From contig NZ_QCYM01000013.1 in the NCBI RefSeq assembly GCF_003075075.1, positions 1 through 64,000 on the forward strand: a stretch of 64,000 bases of DNA, in the 5' to 3' direction. A program made the position numbers and the translations under genes. Below, one piece after another: positions 47,142-56,294 of the stretch. This stretch comes from Labrenzia sp. 011. Lineage in GTDB: Bacteria; Pseudomonadota; Alphaproteobacteria; Rhizobiales; Stappiaceae. The number at the start of each line of letters is the position of its first letter. Positions within the stretch are counted from its first letter, which is position 1. The notes below the pieces were generated by a model that worked only from the letters and a program-made list of their open reading frames with translations, did no database searches and had not been told where the DNA came from.

Positions 47142-48431
47142 TCAGACGCCGGCGCTGCGATGCAGTTTGGCCATGTAGGTGGGAAGTTTTTCCATCGACG
47201 GGACGACGATCAGGGTCTTGATCTTGCCGGCCTTGAAGGCGTTCAGGAACTTGTTGTAGTCCTTGAAGGCGACGCAGCCGTGGGAGCCGATCGAACGGCG
47301 CAGAAGCCTCGTATGCGTCAGCATGCCGTCACGGCCTTTCATGGCCGCCCGGTCGTGCGGCAGCATCCGGATTGCCTCGACGCCGTGGAACAGCCGCTCA
47401 CGCATGCGCAGCTTGTAGATATTCGGCGGGGTCGGCCCGTAATTCTTCACATGAGCGTATTTCGGATTGTCCATCTTGGCCCCGATACCGGAATGGGCTT
47501 CCAGTTTGGTGCCGTCCGGCATATGGACCGTCGCTGCGCTGATGTCATAGACCGCGACCTTGCTGTTCCGGCCGGGACGTGTGGGCTTGCCGCCGCCAAA
47601 CAGTTTGCCCAGCCCGCTGAAGACACCGTTTTCACCCTCTTGCGGATTTCCCGGGGTTGCATAGGCAAGAACGGGGGCCGGTGTCTGCGGTTTTTCCAGG
47701 TTCGGTTTCGTGGCGGCCGGTGCGGAACGGCGTGCAATCTCGGGTTTGATGCCGGGGATGCGGGCCGGAACGGCGTCCGGCTCGAAGAGACTGCCGGTTC
47801 CGGCAAGAGATGCCGGGTCAAGTGAAGCGACCTGAACCGGAGGGATGGGGGACTGCGTGGAGCTTTCCGGATTTTCGGTCAGTGCGCCCGGCAGGGCTGC
47901 GGCAGGGGCTTCGGCGAATGCGCGTACCCTGTCCCTGGCTGCGAGCGTACGGGCGTTTGCCGCCAGGAGCGTGCGTGCCAGCTGGAGCTTTGCCAGTTTG
48001 CCGGCCAGAGCGATCTTGGCCGTGTGACGGGCGCCGGCGACTTCCTCAGCGGCGCTTTCCTGCGCCCGAAGAGCGGCCTCAACCATCGCGGTCCGAGCCG
48101 GGAGAGCTGTTTCCGGATCGTCTGCCTGAACCGGAAGTGCGGACGGTGCGGGTTTGGCGGGAAAGCGGGTTGCCGGCAAGCCGGTTGAAGGCCTGGAGAA
48201 TTTCGCGGTCCTGGCCTGAACGGTCCCGTTCTCGCGGCCGTTGGCGGATGCGGGCAGCCCGGCAGAAACATGGGCAAGCGCCAGCGGGGCGGGTGTTGCG
48301 GCCGATGAGGAAAATTCCGAAGGCACCAGCGCGGAACCGAAGAGGGTCGCGGAGGCGGCCAACCCGGCAATGAGCAGGGTCGTACCTGCGAGAAGGGTAA
48401 AGAACGTCCGCTGTCTTTTCGGAGCCGTCAT
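47142..48431 (-). CDS. Membrane-anchored L,D-transpeptidase-like protein (DUF2778 type)
   Basis: 429 residues. An N-terminal transmembrane anchor (about residues 10-35) is followed by a long Ala/Pro-rich linker (about 40-270). The C-terminal domain has GTKLEAHSGIGAKMDNPKYA and the catalytic motif SIGSHGCVAF, with C386 and H384. This domain matches the DUF2778 group, whose best-known members cut or exchange peptidoglycan cross-links, including T6SS effectors. Here the anchor and linker argue for a resident periplasmic enzyme. ATG chosen for GAGAAG upstream; another lies 39 nt earlier. Confidence 0.85.
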   Translation of the reverse strand: MTAPKRQRTFFTLLAGTTLLIAGLAASATLFGSALVPSEFSSSAATPAPLALAHVSAGLPASANGRENGTVQARTAKFSRPSTGLPATRFPAKPAPSALPVQADDPETALPARTAMVEAALRAQESAAEEVAGARHTAKIALAGKLAKLQLARTLLAANARTLAARDRVRAFAEAPAAALPGALTENPESSTQSPIPPVQVASLDPASLAGTGSLFEPDAVPARIPGIKPEIARRSAPAATKPNLEKPQTPAPVLAYATPGNPQEGENGVFSGLGKLFGGGKPTRPGRNSKVAVYDISAATVHMPDGTKLEAHSGIGAKMDNPKYAHVKNYGPTPPNIYKLRMRERLFHGVEAIRMLPHDRAAMKGRDGMLTHTRLLRRSIGSHGCVAFKDYNKFLNAFKAGKIKTLIVVPSMEKLPTYMAKLHRSAGV

Positions 48432-48871
48432 CCCGTTCTTCTCGCCAATCCGTCTGTTTTTCTGCTGCATTCAGGCAAAACCACTCTTGTATCCTCAGCC
48501 TTGCGGCTGCGGGCCAACTCCGATTTCTCTGGCGGCAAGCTTGCCTCAAACGATCATGCCCACCCGAAGACCCCAATATCGCAAAACATGGTAACCAACA
48601 TGTTTACGAGCCGGTGCGTCTTTGATCCTCTCATCGAGAAACACCTTAAAGCGGCGATTTTCGGGCGCGTCGGCCAATTCGTCGATATCCAGAAATAACC
48701 GGTCGATATGCCGCAAGCTGTGGATTGCCCCGGCCCGTGACGTGCCAAGGGAGGTGTTCCGCGGGACAGGTATTTCCCGGTCTCGGCGGCTTATGGCGCG
48801 GCAATGTCTTGACCGAGACGCCAAAACCCGGCACATGCGGGCCTTGAGCACAGGCTTCGATAGGGCCCGCA
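48432..48871. other. Intergenic region between divergent genes
   Basis: 440 nt without an assured gene. On the minus strand a frame ending at 48546 reads HIDRLFLDIDELADAPENRR and on to a stop, about 56 residues from a TTG, charged and without low complexity. It could be a small gene or a remnant, but has no ribosome site. The rest must carry the promoters for both flanking genes; no clear elements seen. Confidence 0.4.
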
Positions 48872-49552
48872 ATGTATCTGATCATTTTTGACGTCGACGG
48901 CACGCTGGTGGACAGCCAGAACACCATCCTGCACGGTCTGCAGGTCGGCTTCGATGCCGTCGGCCTGCCAATGCCGGACCGGCGAACCGCCCTGTCGATC
49001 GTCGGGCGATCCCTTGAGGAAGCCTTCACGGATCTGGTCGGGCCCGCCCATAAGGACAAGGTCCAGATGATGGCGGACGCCTACCGCACGTCCAAGATTT
49101 CCCGTCGCGAGCAGGGGCTCGATATGGATCCGCTTTATCCCGGCGCCCGGGAGACCATTGAAAGGCTTCACGGACGGGACGACATTCTGCTCGGCATCGC
49201 AACCGGCAAGGCGTTGCGCGGGGTGACGCACATGCAGGACAGCCACGATCTGCACGGCCGTTTCGTTACGATCCAGACGGCCGATACTTCGCCCTCGAAA
49301 CCGCATCCGGACATGATCTTGCGCGCTATGGCGGAGACAGGCGCCGAACCGCATCGCACGCTGATGATCGGCGATACGGGGTTCGACATGGCGATGGCAA
49401 GGGCAGCCGGCGCGCATGCGATTGGTGTTACCTGGGGCTATCACGATGTCCCGCAACTGTTGGCAGGAGGCGCCAGCCGGATCGTCCATGGGTTCGGTGA
49501 ACTCGATTCAGCCTTGAGCGACATTCTCAATTTATCCGAGGTACCAGTCTGA
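48872..49552 (+). CDS. HAD-family hydrolase (phosphoglycolate phosphatase-like)
   Basis: 226 residues, subfamily IA. Motif I DVDGTLVD (D7 and D9), cap domain (about 15-85), motif II ATGK, motif III lysine in SPSKPHPD, motif IV GDTGFDMAMA. Probable small phosphate-ester hydrolase; substrate not predictable. The stop overlaps the ATP12 start by one base, a pairing I believe recurs in Rhizobiales. Confidence 0.9.
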   Translation: MYLIIFDVDGTLVDSQNTILHGLQVGFDAVGLPMPDRRTALSIVGRSLEEAFTDLVGPAHKDKVQMMADAYRTSKISRREQGLDMDPLYPGARETIERLHGRDDILLGIATGKALRGVTHMQDSHDLHGRFVTIQTADTSPSKPHPDMILRAMAETGAEPHRTLMIGDTGFDMAMARAAGAHAIGVTWGYHDVPQLLAGGASRIVHGFGELDSALSDILNLSEVPV

Positions 49553-50325
49553 TGCGCGAATTTCTTGAAGTTATGGAGGAAGACGCGGCGCGGGATCCGG
49601 AGCAGCGCGCGCGCGATCTTTCGCGGCGTGAGCTGCCCAAACGCTTCTACAAGGAAGCGACCCATCAACCGGCGGACGGTGGCTTCTCCATCCATCTGGA
49701 TGGCCGTCCGGTCAAGACGCCCGGCAAGACGACGCTGCTCCTGCCGAACGAGACGCTCGGGGCGGCGGTCGCGGCCGAATGGATGGCGCAGGAAAAGGTG
49801 ATCAACCCGGCGGCCATGCCGCTGACACGTATCGCCAACTCGGCGCAGGACGCGGTTTCCGTCCGCTTCGGGGACGTTGCAGACGACATCACCCGTTTTG
49901 CTGGCACGGATGCGCTGTGTTACCGCGCCGGCGATCCGCAAAGCCTTGTCGAGACACAGCGCCGCCTGTGGGATCCTGTCGTGGACTGGGCGGGTGGCCT
50001 GCTCGGCGGGCGCTTCGTTCTGATCGAGGGCATCGTTCATGCGTCTCAGCCGGAGACGCTTCTTGAGGCCTACCGGCAGCGGCTCGATGCGGAGACGCCC
50101 CTGCGGCTTGCGGCGCTGCACACGGTTACCGGTCTGACCGGTTCGGCCATCCTGGCGCTGGCGCTCAGGGAGAGGCATCTGGACCCGGACCGGGTCTGGG
50201 CGGCGGCGCATGTGGAAGAGGACTTCAACATCGCGCGCTGGGGAGAGGACGCGGAAGCGGCACGCCTGAGAGCCTACAAGCGCACGGAATTCGACGCCGG
50301 AGCCCTGATCCTGCAGGCGGGCTGA
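49552..50325 (+). CDS. ATP12 family F1-ATPase assembly chaperone
   Basis: Homologue of mitochondrial Atp12, which shields the F1 alpha subunit before hexamer assembly; in bacteria the family is limited to alphaproteobacteria. 257 residues. PKRFYKEATHQPADGGFSIH and LDGRPVKTPGKTTLLLPNE at the N-terminus and DPVVDWAGGLLGGRF in the middle are characteristic. TGATG junction with the HAD gene implies co-translation. Confidence 0.92.
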   Translation: MREFLEVMEEDAARDPEQRARDLSRRELPKRFYKEATHQPADGGFSIHLDGRPVKTPGKTTLLLPNETLGAAVAAEWMAQEKVINPAAMPLTRIANSAQDAVSVRFGDVADDITRFAGTDALCYRAGDPQSLVETQRRLWDPVVDWAGGLLGGRFVLIEGIVHASQPETLLEAYRQRLDAETPLRLAALHTVTGLTGSAILALALRERHLDPDRVWAAAHVEEDFNIARWGEDAEAARLRAYKRTEFDAGALILQAG

Positions 50326-50335
50326 TCCGTCCGGA

Positions 50336-50369
50336 CAATCGGCCTGCATCGGCCGAGGCAGGCCGATTG
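50336..50369. terminator. Hairpin between convergent ATP12 and mgtE
   Basis: CAATCGGCCTGC pairs with GCAGGCCGATTG around a 10-nt loop. 12 bp, placed 10 nt after the ATP12 stop, with TTCCCC after it. Probably terminates the ATP12 transcript and perhaps mgtE from the other side. Confidence 0.65.
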
Positions 50370-50441
50370 TTCCCCGCACAGATGAACCGGGCCGGGCTTG
50401 GATATGCGTTTTGGCGGGGGGCGACGACAGGAACCGCCAGG

Positions 50442-51866
50442 TCAGCCCAGATAGAATGTCGTTGCCATCAGGAAGAAGATCAGCACGCCGAGCACGTCGT
50501 TCGACGAGGTGATGAACACGCCGATGGCCATGGCCGGATCGATGCCGATCTTGTCGAGAATGATGGGAATGCTCGCCCCGACCATGGCGGCCAGGGTGGT
50601 CACGCACAGCAGCGACAGGGAAGTGGCCAGCGCCAGGTGCAGCGGCGCCTCCAGCGGCACGACCAGCGAGGCAACAAGCACGAGGCACGCCAGGACGGTT
50701 CCGGCGATCGCACCGTTGAACAGCGCGGCGAGAAATTCCTTCATCAGACGGAACACGATATCGCCGGACCAGAGTGCGCCGGTGGCGATGCCCTGGACCG
50801 CCACAGCCGAAGCCTGAAGGCCCGCATTGCCCGCCATGGACATGGTGACCGGGATGAAGGCCGCGAGGATGGCGGCCTCGGCGAGCTGATCCTCGTAGGA
50901 CCCGACGACGGTCGCGGCGACGCTTGAGCCTACGAGTCCGGCCAGAAGCCAGGGCAGGCGGCCCCTGACGATCCTGAAGACGGTGTCGTCCGCGCGCGAT
51001 TCAGCCGAAACACCGCTCATCAGCAGCATGTCCTCATTGGCCTCGTCGGACGCGATCCGGGTGAGCTGCTTGGGCGTGATGCGTCCGAGCAGCTGGCCGT
51101 CGCCAGAGACCACGGGAACCGTGCGCATGTCCCGCTTGCGGGCGAGGCGCAGCACCTGTTCCTGATCGGTATCGGCGGAAACGGCGAGCACGTCGCGGTT
51201 CATGATCTCGCTGAGCGGTGTGTCGTGCGGTGCAAGCAGCAGTTTGCCGACTTCGACGGTGCCCGTCAGCTTGCCGTGGGCATCGGTGACATAGACCGTG
51301 AAGATCTTGCGGATACGTTCGGCCTGCTCGCGCATCTGCGACACTGCTTCCCCCGCCGTGCAGTCTTCGGGCAGAGCGACGAACTGGCGCGCCATCACCC
51401 GTCCCGCGGTGTCATCGGCGTAGCTGGCAAGGGTGGCAATGTCTTCCAGATCCGGAAGGCGGGCGATCAGTTCGTCGGCAACGTCATCGGGAAACTCGTT
51501 GAGGATTTCGGTGGCGTCCTCCGGATCGAGCCCAGCGAGGATGTCGCGGAACTGCTCGAGCGTGGATTCCTCCATCAGGATGGACCGGAATTCCGGGCTC
51601 AGTTCGGCGACGACCTTGATCGAGGGGTTGGCCGGAAGCCACTGGAACAGCTTGCGGGCATGCTTGAGCCGCAACCGGGTGAGGAGTTGCATCACATCCG
51701 CAGGATCCCAGCGTTTGAGCAGATCCACGACCTGTTGGCGCCGGCCGGCCTTGATCATGTCGCGCACCGCCCTGAGCGTCGCTTCATTGACCTGCAGCGG
51801 TTCCTGCGCCGGTTCTCTTGTCCAGACGATGGTGTCGACTTCGGGTTCGGCGCTGGAACTGCTCAT
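50442..51866 (-). CDS. mgtE: Magnesium transporter MgtE
   Basis: Mg2+-gated Mg2+ channel of the inner membrane. 474 residues: N-terminal superhelical domain (about 30-140), two CBS domains (about 145-265) that sense Mg2+, and five transmembrane helices. MSMAGNAGLQASAVAV is the conserved TM2-TM3 segment, and DPAMAIGVFITSSNDVLGV holds the pore aspartate. GGAGGT lies 6 nt before the ATG. No Mg2+ riboswitch was seen upstream. Confidence 0.95.
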   Translation of the reverse strand: MSSSSAEPEVDTIVWTREPAQEPLQVNEATLRAVRDMIKAGRRQQVVDLLKRWDPADVMQLLTRLRLKHARKLFQWLPANPSIKVVAELSPEFRSILMEESTLEQFRDILAGLDPEDATEILNEFPDDVADELIARLPDLEDIATLASYADDTAGRVMARQFVALPEDCTAGEAVSQMREQAERIRKIFTVYVTDAHGKLTGTVEVGKLLLAPHDTPLSEIMNRDVLAVSADTDQEQVLRLARKRDMRTVPVVSGDGQLLGRITPKQLTRIASDEANEDMLLMSGVSAESRADDTVFRIVRGRLPWLLAGLVGSSVAATVVGSYEDQLAEAAILAAFIPVTMSMAGNAGLQASAVAVQGIATGALWSGDIVFRLMKEFLAALFNGAIAGTVLACLVLVASLVVPLEAPLHLALATSLSLLCVTTLAAMVGASIPIILDKIGIDPAMAIGVFITSSNDVLGVLIFFLMATTFYLG

Positions 51867-51987
51867 GGGGGTACCTCCGCGATGACCGGTCCGCTTCTAA
51901 AGCCGGTTTGTGACGGCGTTCTGACAGGTTGTTGAGCTGGCTGAAATCGACGCCGCCGGGTGATCCACGGGTCGGCAAGGGATGCAT

Positions 51988-52097
51988 AGCGTGTTGCGTT
52001 CAGGCGCATTCATGGTTTCAGGCAGTCGCCCGAGGCAGGGTTTGCGCTGCAAATGCCTTCGGTCGATTTTCTCAAGCCCATTCAATGCGCCATGCTT
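51988..52097 (+). repeat. 110-nt quasi-palindromic repeat, copy A
   Basis: Begins AGCGTG, ends CATGCTT, and touches the last base of the Anbu stop codon. It aligns without gaps to the reverse complement of 56705-56814, with 88 of 110 bases alike by my count. The core CCGAGGCA ... GTTTGC-GCT-GCAAA ... TGCCTTCGG folds on itself; the outer arms are less well paired than in copy B. Probably a terminator-like dispersed repeat. Confidence 0.8.
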
Positions 52098-52828
52098 CAG
52101 ACTTCGAATTCCTCGAGTTCTGCGAAGGCAGTCCGCAATTTGTCCGACCATCCGTGCGACAGTTTCTGGAAATAGGGATCGTCCTGCTCGATCCGGACCT
52201 GGCGCTCGGTGTGAAAGGAATCCGTATTGTAGAGGAGCATGTCGATGGGCATGCCGACGGACAGGTTGGAGCGCAAGGTGCTGTCGAAGGACAAGAGAAC
52301 CAGCTTGGCGGCTTCGCCGAGACGCATGTCGGCACGGGTCACCCGGTCCAGGATCGGCTTGCCGTATTTGTGCTCGCCGATCTGCAGATAGGGCGTGTCC
52401 TCGCCCACCTCGATGAAATTGCCGGCGGCATAAACCTGAAACATGCGCGGCTGTTCGCCCTTGATCTGGCCGCCGAGGATGAAGGTCACGGAGAAATTGT
52501 CGGCACTGGCCGCGAGCGCTTCGCCGTCGATGGCCTTGACCTCGCGCACTGCGCTGCCGACCAGACGGGCGACCTGGAACATGGTCCTGGCGCTCATCAG
52601 CGTTGCCCGGTCGTTCTCCGCCGCGGTGATATGTTCGCTCAGCAGGGAAATGACGGCCTGAGTCACGGCCAGATTGCCCGCGGAGGCGAGGGTGATCACC
52701 CTTTCGCCCGGCTCTTCCCACACATGCAGCTTCTTGAAGGTGGAAATGTTGTCGAGACCGGCGTTGGTGCGCGTGTCTGCGGCAAAGACCAGGCCACGAT
52801 CCAGTTTCAAGCCGACACAATAGGTCAT
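52097..52828 (-). CDS. Anbu: proteasome-ancestor protease
   Basis: Ntn-hydrolase related to proteasome beta subunits (putative proteasome-type protease). 243 residues starting MTYCVGLKLDRGLVF, so the Thr nucleophile would be exposed when Met is removed, without a propeptide. FAADTRTNAGLDNIS holds the catalytic Asp, and the conserved lysine follows in STFKKLHVW. An ATG two codons earlier has its ribosome site only 1 nt away; AGGG sits 7 nt before the ATG chosen. Last gene of the ATP-grasp operon, 172 nt after the transglutaminase gene, so it may also have its own promoter. Confidence 0.93.
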   Translation of the reverse strand: MTYCVGLKLDRGLVFAADTRTNAGLDNISTFKKLHVWEEPGERVITLASAGNLAVTQAVISLLSEHITAAENDRATLMSARTMFQVARLVGSAVREVKAIDGEALAASADNFSVTFILGGQIKGEQPRMFQVYAAGNFIEVGEDTPYLQIGEHKYGKPILDRVTRADMRLGEAAKLVLLSFDSTLRSNLSVGMPIDMLLYNTDSFHTERQVRIEQDDPYFQKLSHGWSDKLRTAFAELEEFEV

Positions 52829-53000
52829 TCCCATGCCCTTCTGACATAAATTCGAAACGCCGGATCAACCCGTCTTCAGGTGGGATCACGAGAAAGCGCG
52901 CATGTTGATCTGGCATAAGGTTGCGAAGCGTCCGGCCCGGGGTGAGCGCGGATGACTCCGACTTGCCGGGTGTTCCGTTCATTGCGACGGAAGATGACAG

Positions 53001-53819
53001 CTATTGCTGCTGTTGCAAAGCGGATTGAGCGACGTCGACCTCAACCCGCAGGTTTTCCTCCAGTCCGCCGAAACGGATGCCCCTGATCGGAGCAGCAGAA
53101 CGGGAGTCGAGCCCGACCGTCAAGCGAATATAGCGTTCCGTCGGGCACATAGCATTGGATATGTCGAAACCGGTCCAGCCGAGGCCGTGGATCATGACTT
53201 CGGCCCAGGCGTGATGGGCTTCGGATGCCTGCTCTTCCTCCAGAAGGAGATAGCCGGACACATAGCGGGCGGGGACGCCAAGGGAGCGGGCCGCCGCGAT
53301 GAATATATGCGCGTGGTCCTGGCACACACCTTCTCCGGCGGCCAGGGCGGCTGTGGCGGTGGTGCTGGTTTCGGTCACGCCGGTCCTGTAGTCGACCTTG
53401 TCCCGAATGGCGTGCATGAGTGCGTGGAAACCGGCAATCCTGTCATGGCCTTCCGCATGCGCGGCAAGCTTGCGGATCGCCTGGTTCGACTGGGTCAAAG
53501 GGGTAATTCTGGTGAAGAGGCGCGGCGGGGTGCCCGAGTCGAGCTCATGGCCGAGAATACCGTTCGTCTCGACCGTATCGACAATGCCCGACGCCGTGAT
53601 TTTCACTTCCTGAACCGGCTCGGCGCTGGAGACCATGTGAACCTGGTTGCCGAAGGCATCCTTGTAGGTGGTCGCCCGTTCGATGCCCGGCGTATCGATG
53701 GTCCATTCGACGATTTTCTGGGACGGGCCGTCTTCCGGTGTCAGCCTCAGCTGCTGCATGGCATTGGCCAGCGGCGTATCGTATCGATAACGGGTGGTAT
53801 GTCTGACGGTCAATCGCAT
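53001..53819 (-). CDS. Transglutaminase-like cysteine protease/amidase
   Basis: 272 residues. Bacterial transglutaminase N-terminal beta domain (RLTVRHTTRYRYDTPLANAM) and papain-like catalytic domain with the triad C166 (GEGVCQDHAH), H203 (EAHHAWAEV) and D219 (GFDISN). No signal peptide, so cytosolic. In this gene set the family is predicted to cleave or transfer peptides. 30 nt after the alpha-E gene. Confidence 0.93.
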   Translation of the reverse strand: MRLTVRHTTRYRYDTPLANAMQQLRLTPEDGPSQKIVEWTIDTPGIERATTYKDAFGNQVHMVSSAEPVQEVKITASGIVDTVETNGILGHELDSGTPPRLFTRITPLTQSNQAIRKLAAHAEGHDRIAGFHALMHAIRDKVDYRTGVTETSTTATAALAAGEGVCQDHAHIFIAAARSLGVPARYVSGYLLLEEEQASEAHHAWAEVMIHGLGWTGFDISNAMCPTERYIRLTVGLDSRSAAPIRGIRFGGLEENLRVEVDVAQSALQQQQ

Positions 53820-53849
53820 GCGGCACCGGGGGTCAGCTTGGTTCGGGGG

Positions 53850-54800
53850 TCAGGCGAAATTGTAGTCTTCACTGAGTTGTTGTGCGAACTGATTATTTCT
53901 CCCGACGAATTCGGTCAGAAACTCGTGCAGTCCCTGCTGATAGATCTCGCGCATCTGTTTTTCGGACAAGTCGCGGGAAATTTCGGCGGCCATGTCGAGA
54001 CTCGGTTCGCGGGAGCCGTAGAACTTGGCCAGATCCTCCGCCGTTTCCGTGATCCAGTCGTAGCAATGGGCGAGGGAGCGGGGCATCTCGGTCCTCAGGA
54101 TCAGGAATTCCGCGATGTTGAACGCCTTCAGGCGGGCATTCGGATAGGCGTAACGGTAGCTTCTGCGCCCGGACAGGGCCCTGAGGATCGCCGACCACTG
54201 GTAGCGTTCCGCCGTACCGTCCTCGATGATGTCGCTGTCGGGCAGCAGCGTCCAGTATTGTGTGTTGAGGATCCTGGCGGTGTTGTCCGCCCGCTCGACG
54301 AAATTCCCCATCTGGCTGAAGAAATAGCCGTCATCGCGCAGAACGGTGTTCAGCAGCGCACCGCGGAACAGATGGGCGCGCTGGTTCACCCAGGCCAGGA
54401 AGTCGGGCAGCCTTTCCTGGGTAATGGTCTGCGGATTGACTTCGTTGAATTCGATCCAGGTGGTGTTGATGGCTTCCCAGAGCTCTGCGGTAATGCTGGT
54501 GCGCACGGCCCTTGCGTTGTTGCGGGCCAGTTCCAGGCAATGGCGCACGCTGTCCGGATTGTCCTTCGAGAAGATCATGAAGGCGGCGACATTGCGCAGG
54601 TTCAATTCGTCGTATTTCTGCGCGAAGCCTTTCTCGCATCCCGAACAGGACAGTGCGAAGGTCCAGTGGGTGCCGTCCTCCTGACCTGAATGGGATATGA
54701 TCGCGCCGCGAAAGCCCACTTCCAGAAGACGGGTCACATTCTGGGCGCGCTCGTGGTAGCGCGACATCCAAAACAGCGAAGAGGCGGTTCTTCCGAGCAT
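53850..54800 (-). CDS. Alpha-E domain protein (DUF403)
   Basis: 316 residues, all-helical, starting MLGRTASSLFWMSRYHERAQ, with its conserved Tyr-His-Glu-Arg. Found almost always beside circularly permuted ATP-grasp genes; biochemical role unknown, perhaps a scaffold or partner of the ligase. LARNNARAVRTSITAELWEA is the conserved middle helix. 7 nt after the ATP-grasp stop. Confidence 0.92.
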   Translation of the reverse strand: MLGRTASSLFWMSRYHERAQNVTRLLEVGFRGAIISHSGQEDGTHWTFALSCSGCEKGFAQKYDELNLRNVAAFMIFSKDNPDSVRHCLELARNNARAVRTSITAELWEAINTTWIEFNEVNPQTITQERLPDFLAWVNQRAHLFRGALLNTVLRDDGYFFSQMGNFVERADNTARILNTQYWTLLPDSDIIEDGTAERYQWSAILRALSGRRSYRYAYPNARLKAFNIAEFLILRTEMPRSLAHCYDWITETAEDLAKFYGSREPSLDMAAEISRDLSEKQMREIYQQGLHEFLTEFVGRNNQFAQQLSEDYNFA

Positions 54801-54807
54801 CTAATTC

Positions 54808-56232
54808 TCAGTCCTCAAGTACCCAGGTGTCCTTGGTGCCGCCGCCCTGGCTGGAGTTGACGACAAGGGAGCCTTTTTTCAGGGCCACGCGGGTCAGGCC
54901 GCCCGGCGTGATACGGACCTGATCGCCGATCAGGACAAACGGCCGCAGATCCACGTGACGCGGCGCGACGCCGGAGGCGACATGGGTCGGGCAGGCCGAA
55001 AGCGCCAGGGTCGGCTGGGCGATGTAGTTGGACGGGTTGGCCATAAGAACGCGGCGGAATTCGGCGATTTCGCGTTTCGAGGCCGTCGGGCCGATCAGCA
55101 TGCCGTAGCCACCGGAGCCGTGGACCTCCTTGACGACGATGTCTTCCAGATTGTCGAGCACATAGGCAAGGTCGTCCGGACGCGAACAGTTCCAGGTCGG
55201 AACATTGTTCAGGATCGGCTTCTGACCGGTATAGAACTCGATAATATCGGGAACATAGGCGTAGATGGCCTTGTCGTCGGCAATCCCCGTGCCCGGAGCG
55301 TTGCAGATGGTGACGCTCCCGGCCCTGTAGGCGTCGAACAGGCCCGGTACGCCGAGCATGCTGTCCGGATTGAAGGTGAGGGGGTCGAGGAAGGCGTCGT
55401 CTATGCGTCTGTAGATCACGTCCACCTGTTTGGGAGCCCTTGTGGTGCGCATGAACACCTTGCCGGAATCGACGAAGAGATCCCGGCCCTCGACCAGTTC
55501 GACCCCCATGGAATCAGCCAGGAAGGCGTGTTCGAAATAGGCTGAATTATAGATGCCGGGCGTCAGGACGACGATGGTCTGGTTCGACTTGGCCGGATCC
55601 GGCGCGACGCTTTCCAGGGTCTGGCGCAGGTTCTCCGGATATTGCTCGACCGGCGAGACCCGGTGGCTCTGGAAGAGCTCCGGGAACAGCCGCATCATCG
55701 TTTCCCGGTTCTCCATCATGTAGGAGACCCCGGACGGAGTGCGGGTGTTGTCCTCAAGGACATAGAATTCGTTCTCGGAAACGCGGACCAGATCGGTGCC
55801 GATGATATGGGCATAGACCTTGCGGGCCGGTGTGAAGCCGGCCATTTCCGGCAGGAAAGCCTCGTTCTGGAGAATGAGGTCGGCCGGGATCCTGCCGGCC
55901 CGCAGGATTTCCTGACGGTGGTAGATATCATGCAGAAAGGCGTTCAGGGCCCGGACGCGCTGGTCGATGCCGGCGGACAGGCGACGCCATTCAGATGCGG
56001 AAATGATGCGCGGGATCGGGTCGAAGGGAATGAGCCGCTCGGCTGCATCCTGCGCTCCGTAAACGGCAAAGGTGATGCCGAGCCTGCGGAAAATCATTTC
56101 CGCATCGCGACTCTTTTTCGTCAGGAAGTTGGCGGGTTTGTCTTCCAGCCATTGGGCCAGTCTGGCATAGGCCTGTCGCGGCTCGCCAGTGTCATCGAGC
56201 ATTTCGTTGAAGAAAGTACGTTCTTCCGCCAT
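54808..56232 (-). CDS. Circularly permuted ATP-grasp protein (peptide ligase-like)
   Basis: 474 residues. Predicted ATP-dependent carboxylate-amine ligase with the ATP-grasp halves in permuted order. VRVSENEFYVLEDNTRTPSG and VVKEVHGSGGYGMLIGP are the recognisable nucleotide- and metal-binding segments; DLRPFVLIGD follows near the C-terminus. GGGGAGG just before the ATG fixes the start; the longer frame would begin in the -10 box. First gene of the operon ATP-grasp, alpha-E, transglutaminase, Anbu. Family knowledge suggests it links amino acids or peptides; the substrate is unknown. Confidence 0.93.
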   Translation of the reverse strand: MAEERTFFNEMLDDTGEPRQAYARLAQWLEDKPANFLTKKSRDAEMIFRRLGITFAVYGAQDAAERLIPFDPIPRIISASEWRRLSAGIDQRVRALNAFLHDIYHRQEILRAGRIPADLILQNEAFLPEMAGFTPARKVYAHIIGTDLVRVSENEFYVLEDNTRTPSGVSYMMENRETMMRLFPELFQSHRVSPVEQYPENLRQTLESVAPDPAKSNQTIVVLTPGIYNSAYFEHAFLADSMGVELVEGRDLFVDSGKVFMRTTRAPKQVDVIYRRIDDAFLDPLTFNPDSMLGVPGLFDAYRAGSVTICNAPGTGIADDKAIYAYVPDIIEFYTGQKPILNNVPTWNCSRPDDLAYVLDNLEDIVVKEVHGSGGYGMLIGPTASKREIAEFRRVLMANPSNYIAQPTLALSACPTHVASGVAPRHVDLRPFVLIGDQVRITPGGLTRVALKKGSLVVNSSQGGGTKDTWVLED

Positions 56233-56266
56233 TGCCTCCCCTTCACAGGTGCATGCTTCTTGAGCA

Positions 56267-56294
56267 ATCATCGCAAGAATTCATGCCGTGTCAA
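56267..56294 (-). promoter_or_regulatory. Probable sigma-70 promoter of the ATP-grasp/Anbu operon
   Basis: Read on the minus strand, TTGACA (consensus -35) is followed after 16 nt by GATGAT (4 of 6 matches to the -10). Transcription would begin near 56260, leaving a leader of under 30 nt before the ATG at 56232. Confidence 0.55.
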
